A stretch of 30,024 nt of DNA. Source: Ruminococcus flavefaciens. Lineage in GTDB: Bacteria > Bacillota_A > Clostridia > Oscillospirales > Ruminococcaceae. The stretch lies in the NCBI GenBank assembly GCA_004556875.1, contig SFFP01000002.1:1-30024 (forward strand), given 5' to 3'. The position numbers and the translations under genes are program-made. Positions within the stretch are counted from its first letter, which is position 1. Every line of letters starts with the position of its first letter. Of this stretch, positions 14,075 through 20,941 are shown one piece after another. Below the pieces are notes generated by a model that was not told where the DNA came from, did not search any database, and was given only the letters and a program-made list of their open reading frames with translations.

Positions 14075-14931
14075 GGGTAAAAACTGCGGCAAAGGTCAAT
14101 CTTGCACTTGATGTTACAGGAAAGCTACCCAACGGCTATCACACTATCGAGAGCGTCTTCCAGACCGTAGGACTTTACGACGAGGTGGACATCGAGCTGA
14201 CAAAAAGCGGCATCGAGCTTAGCTGTGAAGTTCCCGAAATGTTCGCAAGTTCAGACCCCATACCCTGCGATGAACGCAATATCGCCTATAAAGCCGCAAA
14301 GCTGTTCTTTGAGGAAAACGGTATGGACTGCGGCTGTCGTATACATATTAAAAAGGGTATCCCCTCACAGGCAGGCATGGGCGGCGGAAGTACGGACGCG
14401 GCGGCTGTGCTGTATTGTCTCGGCAGAATGACGGGCAAAAGCGTAAGTGCTCCCGAAAAGCTTGGAGCTGATGTGCCTTTCTTCCTCACAGGCGGTACTG
14501 CATACGTTGAGGGCATAGGCGAAAAAATAACTCCCATTGCCGATTATTCGGGACAAATACTGGTCATCGCAAAGGGCAGAGAGGGCGTTTCCACCGCAGA
14601 GGCATACGGAAATATAGACCGTCTTGCTTCTCCTCAGCACCCCGAGACACATAAGCTGACCGAGGCGATAATTACTGCTCCCGATACTGCTTACAGTTAC
14701 TTCGGAAATCTCTTTGAGCAGGCAGTGAAGCTTGCGGAAGTTGACGACATCATAGCCGATATGCTGAAATATGGCGGCAGAAGAGCTGTTATGACAGGCA
14801 GCGGCTCGGCAGTGTTCGGACTTTTCACAGACCCTGAACAGGCTGTCGGATGTGCTGACAAGCTGAGAGAAAAGGGCTATTTTTCAACGGTCTGCGAGAC
14901 TGTTGCAGAGAGCTTCATCACAATAGATTAA
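14071..14931 (+). CDS. ispE: 4-diphosphocytidyl-2-C-methyl-D-erythritol kinase (IspE)
   Basis: 286 residues, GHMP kinase fold. It phosphorylates CDP-ME in the MEP isoprenoid pathway. Visible are KTAAKVNLALDV (Lys8, Asn10), GYHTIESVFQTV, the ATP loop IPSQAGMGGGSTDAAA (Asp109), LGADVPFFLTGG (Asp134) and the C-terminal MTGSGSAVFGLF. The stretch between the ATP loop helix and LGADVPF is about six residues shorter than in Bacillus IspE. Translation is coupled to the aminotransferase by a 4-base ATGA overlap. A strong terminator follows, so this ends the operon. Confidence 0.95.
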   Translation: MRVKTAAKVNLALDVTGKLPNGYHTIESVFQTVGLYDEVDIELTKSGIELSCEVPEMFASSDPIPCDERNIAYKAAKLFFEENGMDCGCRIHIKKGIPSQAGMGGGSTDAAAVLYCLGRMTGKSVSAPEKLGADVPFFLTGGTAYVEGIGEKITPIADYSGQILVIAKGREGVSTAEAYGNIDRLASPQHPETHKLTEAIITAPDTAYSYFGNLFEQAVKLAEVDDIIADMLKYGGRRAVMTGSGSAVFGLFTDPEQAVGCADKLREKGYFSTVCETVAESFITID

Positions 14932-14940
14932 AACAGTAAG

Positions 14941-14966
14941 GGCATATCTCAGGATATGCCTTTTTT
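14941..14966 (+). terminator. Rho-independent terminator after ispE
   Basis: GGCATATC, loop TCAG, GATATGCC, then six T. Confidence 0.92.
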
Positions 14967-15026
14967 GTCAAAAATTGAACAGATTAACTTTTTGTTCGTT
15001 ATTTTGATGAAAATTACTAAAATCTA

Positions 15027-15055
15027 TTGACAAGTGAGTATATTTAAGTTATAAT
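15027..15055 (+). promoter_or_regulatory. Consensus sigma-A promoter of the DUF1508 gene
   Basis: Perfect TTGACA (15027-15032), 17-base spacer, perfect TATAAT (15050-15055). The leader contains an AAATCGA/TCGATTT hairpin (15065-15087) close to the expected 5' end, which could stabilise the mRNA. High expression is likely. Confidence 0.92.
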
Positions 15056-15123
15056 GATGATACAAAATCGAAAAACAAGCTCGATTTAATATACTTTTGC
15101 TGAAAGGTGTTGAAAAAATAATT

Positions 15124-15510
15124 ATGGGAAAATTTATAATCAAGTCTACTAAGACAGGTTTTACATTCAGCCTCAAGGCTGGTAACGGAGAGGTAATCGC
15201 TACAGGCGGCGAGGTCTACAATACTCTTGCAAGCGTCAAGAACGGTATCGCAAGCGTTGCGAAGAACGCTCCTGAGGCTAATCTTGAAGACCAGACAGTA
15301 GAGGAATTTCAGACTGAGTCAAATCCTAAGTTCGAGATATATAAGGACAAGTCAGGTGAATTCAGATTCCGCCTTAAAGCAAAAAACGGTGAGATAATCG
15401 CCGCCAGTGAAGGCTATGTCAAGAAGGACAGCTGTAAGAAGGGCATTGCCAGCGTAAGAAAGAACGCTGTTGACGCTCCTGTTATAGAGCCTGAGCCTGA
15501 TAAAAAGTAA
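15124..15510 (+). CDS. YegP-like DUF1508 (UPF0339) protein, two repeats
   Basis: 128 residues from the ATG at 15124; AAAGGTG is 14 bases upstream, a long spacing. Two homologous DUF1508 units can be read: FIIKSTKTGFTFSLKAGNGEVIATG...KNGIASVAKNA (about 3-50) and FEIYKDKSGEFRFRLKAKNGEIIAAS...KKGIASVRKNA (about 67-115). Each is a small beta-beta-alpha module; tandem pairs form YegP-type dimers. The biochemical role is unknown. It is monocistronic with a perfect promoter and its own terminator. Confidence 0.85.
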   Translation: MGKFIIKSTKTGFTFSLKAGNGEVIATGGEVYNTLASVKNGIASVAKNAPEANLEDQTVEEFQTESNPKFEIYKDKSGEFRFRLKAKNGEIIAASEGYVKKDSCKKGIASVRKNAVDAPVIEPEPDKK

Positions 15511-15539
15511 GATATCTACAGATAATTAAGAATACAAAG

Positions 15540-15580
15540 CCGCAGTTAAGTCCTGCTATGGTCGGAATACTGCGGTTTTT
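15540..15580 (+). terminator. Rho-independent terminator after the DUF1508 gene
   Basis: CCGCAGT (15540-15546) pairs with ACTGCGG (15569-15575), followed by five T. The loop is long (22 bases). The next gene starts just 20 bases later, so it may depend on read-through. Confidence 0.75.
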
Positions 15581-15599
15581 CTGTTGGAAAGGGGAAAAC

Positions 15600-16532
15600 T
15601 TGCTGAACGGAAAAATAAAGGTGATAAACCGTGTGATGTTTGCGGTGAGTGCGCTGATACTTGCGGCAAGTCTGGTTTTTTATCTTTTCAAGTGGGGGAC
15701 TTACCCTGCGGAGATAGGGGTGCATTTTGACGGCGGCGGTAATTTTGATGTGACCGCGTCGAAGTTTTACGGCTTTTACCCTCATATCGCAGGCGGAATT
15801 ATCACAGCAGGTCTGTGGTTTGCGGTATTTCTCATCGGACGCAAAAAAACAGGAATGAGGATAACCGAAAAGGGCGAGGAACACTTCAAGGCGGAGCTGA
15901 GTCTCACACTTGACTGCATTGCTCTGCTTGTGAGCCTGTTTTTCGGGAACTGGTCACGATGTGTGGCTTTGCAGATACCCCTTGACTTGTCTTTTGCAAG
16001 ACTGGCAGCGCTTCTGATAGCAGTTACCGCGGTAATTGGCGTTATTTCGCAGATAATGACCTGTAGTATCCACAGGCTGAAGGAGAAAAAAACTGCTTCG
16101 TCGGGAGTAGGTCACAGGCTTTGCAGGCTTATACCGTGGCTTCTGACCGCAGGAAGCGTGGCGATGCTTGCCGAGACATGGGGGCGATATCCCTCGGACG
16201 ATAAGCTTTACGGCGACCCTGAGTATTACGGAAAGGTCTTTTTCGGAAACTTTGATGCCTATTATGACAGAGCATTCCTGCTGATACCGCAGATAATGGG
16301 AATTGTACTTCTCACAGTCCTTGAGATGATATCCGTGAGAGCCGCAAAAGCCGATAAACAGCCGCTTGTTTCACTGACAGACAAGCTGAAGCTCATCACG
16401 GGAGTATTTTTCATGCTGTGGAATTTTACCCTTATGACGGAGCAGAGCATAGGTCCTGTGTCTGTTGGTGTTTTTGCACTGTTATGCGCCGTATCATTTG
16501 TGATATATGCCAAAAAGAAAAAAGAGAAATAA
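15600..16532 (+). CDS. DUF1648-containing membrane protein
   Basis: About 310 residues. The TTG at 15600 is preferred as start because AAAGGGG lies 5 bases upstream; the ATG at 15558 is inside the preceding terminator, and the ATG at 15636 is a less likely alternative. The first helix is followed by YPAEIGVHFDGGGNFDVTASK, the DUF1648 signature (Pro-x-x-Ile-x-x-His-x-x-x-x-Gly), also seen in SdpI-like immunity proteins. Seven to eight membrane helices are spread over the rest, with a Lys-rich C-terminus. Function unknown; a role in signal-peptide or bacteriocin immunity would be only analogy. Confidence 0.75.
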   Translation: MLNGKIKVINRVMFAVSALILAASLVFYLFKWGTYPAEIGVHFDGGGNFDVTASKFYGFYPHIAGGIITAGLWFAVFLIGRKKTGMRITEKGEEHFKAELSLTLDCIALLVSLFFGNWSRCVALQIPLDLSFARLAALLIAVTAVIGVISQIMTCSIHRLKEKKTASSGVGHRLCRLIPWLLTAGSVAMLAETWGRYPSDDKLYGDPEYYGKVFFGNFDAYYDRAFLLIPQIMGIVLLTVLEMISVRAAKADKQPLVSLTDKLKLITGVFFMLWNFTLMTEQSIGPVSVGVFALLCAVSFVIYAKKKKEK

Positions 16533-16540
16533 CTGTTTAT

Positions 16541-16574
16541 CCCGACATGAGAGGTCTTCGTGTCGGGAATTTTT
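16541..16574 (+). terminator. Rho-independent terminator after the DUF1648 gene
   Basis: CCCGACA (16541-16547) pairs with TGTCGGG (16561-16567), followed by AA and five T. Confidence 0.8.
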
Positions 16575-16586
16575 GTTTCATGGCTA

Positions 16587-16616
16587 TTGACAATGCCTAT
16601 CTTGTTAGTATATAAT
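16587..16616 (+). promoter_or_regulatory. Sigma-A promoter of dapF-dapL
   Basis: TTGACA (16587-16592), 18-base spacer, TATAAT (16611-16616). The transcript should begin near 16622, leaving a leader of about 95 bases. Confidence 0.88.
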
Positions 16617-16620
16617 ATAT

Positions 16621-16716
16621 GTGTCGGCAGGGAAATGTGAGTTAGCAGCACATTTGCCGCGAATTGCCGTCGCTTTACTGCTCTCTCCCGTGAGTCACCG
16701 TGATGGGAGCAATATT
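16621..16716 (+). promoter_or_regulatory. Structured dapF leader, candidate cis-regulatory RNA
   Basis: Hairpin AAATGTG (16633-16639) with CACATTT (16649-16655). CGGCA (16625-16629) can pair with either of two TGCCG copies (16655-16659 or 16665-16669). The hairpin loop AGCAG (16644-16648) can pair with CTGCT (16678-16682) as a pseudoknot. CTCCC (16685-16689) pairs with GGGAG (16705-16709), the dapF ribosome binding site. I do not recognise a known riboswitch class. Confidence 0.5.
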
Positions 16717-17595
16717 ATGAAGTTTTCAAAAATGCATGGGATAGGCAACGACTATATCTATGTGAACTGCTTTGAGGAGACTGTAAATGAGCCTGAAAAG
16801 GTATCGGCAGTCCTCAGCGACAGACACAAAGGCGTAGGCGGCGACGGTCTTGTGCTCATCATGCCCTCGGATAAGGCTGATTTCCGCATGAGGATATTCA
16901 ATGCGGACGGCTCTGAAGCTATGATGTGCGGCAATGCTACGCGCTGTATCGGAAAATACGTCTATGATATGGGGCTTACCCACAAGACTGACATTACACT
17001 TGAGACAAATTCAGGCATAAAATACCTTACGCTTTACCTTAAAAACGGCAAAGTTGACATGGTCACAGTGGATATGGGCAAGGCTGTGCTCGTACCTAAG
17101 GATATCCCTGTAAAAAGTGACCTTGAACGCTTTGTTTCACAGCCTGTTGAGGTCTGCGGCAGAACATGGGATATCACCTGTGTTTCTATGGGTAATCCCC
17201 ACGCAGTTATCTTCACAGAGGGTGTTGCGGAGCTTGACCTTGAAAAGATAGGTCCTCATTTCGAGAACCATGAGCTCTTCCCAAACCGCGTGAATACGGA
17301 GTTTGCTGAGGTCATTGACGACCACACTCTCAATATGCGCGTATGGGAGCGCGGAAGCGGCGAGACCTTCGCCTGCGGTACAGGCACCTGCGCCACAGTA
17401 GTTGCGGCTGTGCTCAACGGCATTTGCAGACACGATGAGGAGATACTCGTTCATCTGCGGGGCGGAGACCTGCGCATTATCTATAGATCGGACGGAACTG
17501 TGCTTATGACAGGTCCTGCCGAGTACGTTTTTGAGGGAAATGTTTCTGATGAATTCATTGAAAAAGCAAAGGAGAATGTTGTATGCCGCAGATAA
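16717..17595 (+). CDS. dapF: Diaminopimelate epimerase (DapF)
   Basis: 292 residues from the ATG at 16717, 7 bases after GGGAG. It converts LL- to meso-diaminopimelate for lysine and peptidoglycan. The two catalytic cysteines are visible: MMCGNATRC (Cys71) and FACGTGTCA (Cys220). Other family marks are MHGIGNDYI at the start, VGGDGLVLI, SMGNPHAV and RVWERGSGET. The frame is open upstream to 16621, but that GTG lies at the expected transcript start, so the shorter form is chosen. dapL overlaps its end by 13 bases. Confidence 0.96.
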   Translation: MKFSKMHGIGNDYIYVNCFEETVNEPEKVSAVLSDRHKGVGGDGLVLIMPSDKADFRMRIFNADGSEAMMCGNATRCIGKYVYDMGLTHKTDITLETNSGIKYLTLYLKNGKVDMVTVDMGKAVLVPKDIPVKSDLERFVSQPVEVCGRTWDITCVSMGNPHAVIFTEGVAELDLEKIGPHFENHELFPNRVNTEFAEVIDDHTLNMRVWERGSGETFACGTGTCATVVAAVLNGICRHDEEILVHLRGGDLRIIYRSDGTVLMTGPAEYVFEGNVSDEFIEKAKENVVCRR

Positions 17596-18794
17596 ACGAA
17601 AACTTTCTCAGACTTGAGAAGAATTACCTTTTTATAAATATAGCCAAGAAAATAGCCGCTTTCAGGGAGATGCACCCCGAGGCTGATATCATAAGAATGG
17701 GTATCGGCGATGTTACGCTCCCTATCGCTCCTGTAGTCATCGAAGCCATGAAAAAGGGCTGTGACGAAATGGGCGTGAAAGAGACATTCAAAGGCTATGA
17801 GGACAGCGGTGCAGGCTATGATTTCCTGCGCGAGGCTGTTTCACGCTATTACAAAAGCATGGGAGCAGATGTTGCTCCCGATGAGATAAGGATAAATGAC
17901 GGCGCAAAGTCGGACTGCGGAAATATCGTGGATATCTTCGGCAATGACAATACTATCCTTGTCACTGACCCTGCTTACCCTGTTTATGTTGACTCTAACC
18001 TTATGAGCGGCAGAAAGATAATCTATGCCGACTCGAATGAGAGCAACGGATTTGCGGCAATGCCCGATAATTCGGTACACGCAGACATTATTTACCTCTG
18101 CTCGCCGAATAATCCCACAGGTTCGGTCTATACACGCTCACAGCTTGAGGAGTGGATAGGCTATGCAAAGAAGAATAATGCAGTTATCATCTATGATTCG
18201 GCTTATGAAGCCTTTATCACTGACCCTGATGTGCCGAGAAGCATTTTCTGTATCGAGGGCGCTAAGGAGTGCTGTATCGAGATGTGCTCGCTTTCAAAGA
18301 CCGCAGGCTTTACTGGCTTGAGATGCGGATATACGGTAATTCCCGATGCACTGAAGGTCACAGCGAGCGACGGCACTGAGGTATCTCTCGCACAGATATG
18401 GGGCAGACGACAGGGAAGCAAGTTCAACGGCGTTTCCTATCCCGTACAGTGTGCGGCGGCGGCTGTTTTCACCGATGAGGGACAGAAGCAGGTACGTGAG
18501 AATATCACCTATTATCAGGAGAATGCACGTATCATCTCGGATACTATGACAAAGCTGGGCGTTAAGTTTACAGGCGGCGTAAATTCGCCGTATATCTGGT
18601 TCAAGTGCCCCAATGATATGAAGAGCTGGGATTTCTTCGACCTCATGCTTGAAAAGATAGCGGTTGTGGGAACTCCCGGTGCAGGCTTCGGAAAGAACGG
18701 CGAGGGCTGGTTCAGACTTACCGCTTTCGGCGACAGACAGCGTACTATCGAAGCTATGGAGCGCTTTGCAAAGCTTGTAAGTGATATGAAATAA
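17583..18794 (+). CDS. dapL: LL-diaminopimelate aminotransferase (DapL)
   Basis: 403 residues; AAAGGAG lies 8 bases before the ATG, inside dapF. It makes LL-diaminopimelate directly from tetrahydrodipicolinate and glutamate, bypassing the DapD/DapC/DapE steps. Motifs: MGIGDVTLP, KGYEDSGAGYDFLREAV, CSPNNPTG, YDSAYEAFI and the cofactor lysine in CSLSKTAGFTGLRCGY (Lys239). The KETFKGYEDSGAGY loop distinguishes DapL from other class I enzymes. With DapF it supplies the last two steps before meso-DAP. A strong terminator follows. Confidence 0.95.
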   Translation: MPQINENFLRLEKNYLFINIAKKIAAFREMHPEADIIRMGIGDVTLPIAPVVIEAMKKGCDEMGVKETFKGYEDSGAGYDFLREAVSRYYKSMGADVAPDEIRINDGAKSDCGNIVDIFGNDNTILVTDPAYPVYVDSNLMSGRKIIYADSNESNGFAAMPDNSVHADIIYLCSPNNPTGSVYTRSQLEEWIGYAKKNNAVIIYDSAYEAFITDPDVPRSIFCIEGAKECCIEMCSLSKTAGFTGLRCGYTVIPDALKVTASDGTEVSLAQIWGRRQGSKFNGVSYPVQCAAAAVFTDEGQKQVRENITYYQENARIISDTMTKLGVKFTGGVNSPYIWFKCPNDMKSWDFFDLMLEKIAVVGTPGAGFGKNGEGWFRLTAFGDRQRTIEAMERFAKLVSDMK

Positions 18795-18800
18795 TTTCAG

Positions 18801-18825
18801 AGGGCGGTCTATCCGCCCTTTTTTT
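18801..18825 (+). terminator. Rho-independent terminator after dapL
   Basis: AGGGCGG, loop TCTAT, CCGCCCT, then a run of T. Confidence 0.92.
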
Positions 18826-18888
18826 ATTTGTCAGTCCTCGGCTGATAACGAAAAATCTTTCCATTGACCACTCTTCACAAAAAATCTA

Positions 18889-18917
18889 TTGACAGAACGG
18901 CCAAAATATTATATAAT
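18889..18917 (+). promoter_or_regulatory. Sigma-A promoter of rny
   Basis: TTGACA (18889-18894), 17-base spacer, TATAAT (18912-18917). A second TTGACC at 18864 lacks a good -10. The leader to the rny start is about 290 bases. Confidence 0.85.
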
Positions 18918-19214
18918 AATTATGTTGTATTTATTTGCATAATATTACTTTGGCAGTATATGCAGCTTTGTTTTACATCATTATCCGCAAATGACGATAT
19001 ATATACAGTTTCTGCGGTGTGAATATGATAAAGGAAACAAATTTTGGACGGAACGTCCGTCTATTTTTTGCGGGTCGGATCCTATGGGGGATCGGCTCTT
19101 GATCTATATATTTATAAATGAATAAAATAAGCGGCATTTACCGCCTTTCAGTAATAATAAATTAATGATACAAACTTTTGATTAATTATTTACAAAAAGG
19201 AGGTAATGCACTGT
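18918..19214 (+). promoter_or_regulatory. Long rny leader with attenuator-like hairpin
   Basis: This roughly 300-base stretch holds no gene. At 19047-19061 GACGGA-ACG-TCCGTC is followed by TATTTTTTG, an intrinsic-terminator shape about 120 bases into the leader. CCGCA (18985) and TGCGG (19014) could pair upstream, and GGATC-rich and GCGG/CCGC hairpins follow (about 19076-19098 and 19131-19144). It could be an attenuator or a site for feedback processing by RNase Y. Confidence 0.45.
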
Positions 19215-20792
19215 ATGGATTTGATCATCGCTATTGTCCTTATCGTTGCTGCTCTTGCGGCAGGCGTTGGCGTGGGGTATGCTCTGTTCTACAAAAAGGG
19301 TGTAGCAGCAGGTGTTGAACAGCGTAAGCGCGACGCAGAAGCAATTGTAGGCTCTGCTGAACAGCAGGCTGAGCGAATCATCGACGATGCTGAAAAGGAC
19401 GCAGATAATAAGAAGAAAAGCGCTCTCATCGAAGCTAAGGACGAGATACATAAGCTCCGCACAGAAGCGGATAAGGAGATCAAGGATCGCAGAGCAGAGC
19501 TGTCACGTCAGGAAAGACGTATGCAGCAGAAAGAGGAAAACTTAGACAAGAAAACTGATAACCTTGAGAAAAAGGAGGAAACTCTCAATCAGAAGATAAA
19601 AACTGCTGATGAGAAGCTGAAAGAGGCTGACTCGATCAAGAAGAGCCAGATGGATATCCTTGAGCGTATTTCCGAATTTACAAAGGATCAGGCTAAGGAG
19701 TATATCATTTCCAAGCTCGAGGACGATCTTGTACACGAAAAGGCTGTCAAGATCGCTGCCTATGAACAGCAGATCAAGGACGAATGTCAGGAGAAGGCAA
19801 GAAGCTATATCTCACTGGCTATCGCTAAGGTCGCTGCAGATCAGGTATCAGAGGCTGCTGTTTCTGTAGTTCCGCTTCCGAATGATGAGATGAAGGGTCG
19901 TATAATCGGTCGTGAGGGCCGTAATATCAGGACCCTTGAAACTCTGACAGGTGTTGATCTTATTATCGACGATACACCTGAGGCTATCACTATATCCTGC
20001 TTTGACCAGATCAGACGTGAGGTTGCAAGGATCGCTCTCGAAAAGCTTATCGCTGACGGAAGGATCCACCCGACACGTATTGAGGAAATGGTCGAAAAGG
20101 CTAAGCGTGAGGTAGAGTACCGCATCAAGCAGGAAGGTGAGCGCGCTGTTATCGAGACCAATGTACACGGTCTTAACCATGAGCTTATAAAGCTTATCGG
20201 ACGACTGAAATTCCGTACAAGCTACAGACAGAATGTCCTCGATCATTCCATCGAGGTCGCCAAGCTCTGTGGAGTTCTTGCTTCAGAGCTGGGTGTTGAC
20301 GCAAATATGGCAAGACGTGCAGGACTGCTTCACGATATCGGTAAGGCTCTTACTTCCGAGATCGAGGGTTCACACGTTCAGATAGGCGTTGATGTTTGTA
20401 AAAAATACAACGAAAATCCTGTTATTATCCACGCTGTTGAAGCTCATCACAACGATGTTGAGCCAAGAACAGTTATTGCCTGCATAGTTCAGGCAGCCGA
20501 CGCTATCTCCGCTGCAAGACCTGCCGCAAGAAGCGAAAATTATGAAAGCTATATCAAGCGTCTTCAGAAGCTTGAGGAGATATGCAACTCCTATGAGGGC
20601 GTTGAAAAGTGCTTTGCTGTACAGGCAGGACGTGAAGTCAGGATCATGGTCATCCCTGAGATCATCAATGATGAAAAGATGGTTCTTGTTGCAAGACAGA
20701 TCGCTCAGCAGATCGAGTCTGAAATGGACTATCCGGGACAGATCAAAGTCAATCTCATACGTGAGAGCAGAGTTTCTGATTTCGCTAAATAA
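19215..20792 (+). CDS. rny: Ribonuclease Y
   Basis: 525 residues from the ATG at 19215, 11 bases after AAGGAGG; the ATG at 19206 is only 2 bases from that site. RNase Y is the membrane-anchored endonuclease that starts mRNA decay in many Firmicutes. Domains in order: N-terminal membrane helix (about 2-24), long charged coiled coil (about 30-190), KH domain with MKGRIIGREGRNIRTLE, and HD domain with LDHSIEVAKL and LLHDIGKAL, the metal-binding His-Asp pair. The C-terminus RESRVSDFAK matches the family. The gene is unusually rich in GATC (about 20 sites) compared with the rest of the window. Confidence 0.97.
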   Translation: MDLIIAIVLIVAALAAGVGVGYALFYKKGVAAGVEQRKRDAEAIVGSAEQQAERIIDDAEKDADNKKKSALIEAKDEIHKLRTEADKEIKDRRAELSRQERRMQQKEENLDKKTDNLEKKEETLNQKIKTADEKLKEADSIKKSQMDILERISEFTKDQAKEYIISKLEDDLVHEKAVKIAAYEQQIKDECQEKARSYISLAIAKVAADQVSEAAVSVVPLPNDEMKGRIIGREGRNIRTLETLTGVDLIIDDTPEAITISCFDQIRREVARIALEKLIADGRIHPTRIEEMVEKAKREVEYRIKQEGERAVIETNVHGLNHELIKLIGRLKFRTSYRQNVLDHSIEVAKLCGVLASELGVDANMARRAGLLHDIGKALTSEIEGSHVQIGVDVCKKYNENPVIIHAVEAHHNDVEPRTVIACIVQAADAISAARPAARSENYESYIKRLQKLEEICNSYEGVEKCFAVQAGREVRIMVIPEIINDEKMVLVARQIAQQIESEMDYPGQIKVNLIRESRVSDFAK

Positions 20793-20828
20793 TGCAGAAT
20801 TACGGTCATTAGTGAACGCAGAACGTTC

Positions 20829-20860
20829 GGCTGTCGGGCATTATGCTCGACAGCCTTTTT
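20829..20860 (+). terminator. Rho-independent terminator after rny
   Basis: A long stem GGCTGTCG.GCAT / ATGC.CGACAGCC followed by five T. Confidence 0.92.
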
Positions 20861-20941
20861 ATTTCACTGTGGAGACATCGTGAATTGTTCCCTGTGCCTT
20901 CAGAATGAAATAGTCTTTTCAAACGAAAAGGGGGCTTTATA

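Noticed and set aside
16621..16716. In-frame N-terminal extension of DapF from a GTG at 16621
   Set aside because: The GTG would be at the expected transcript start; the DapF family begins at MKFSKMHGIGND, and GGGAG precedes that ATG.
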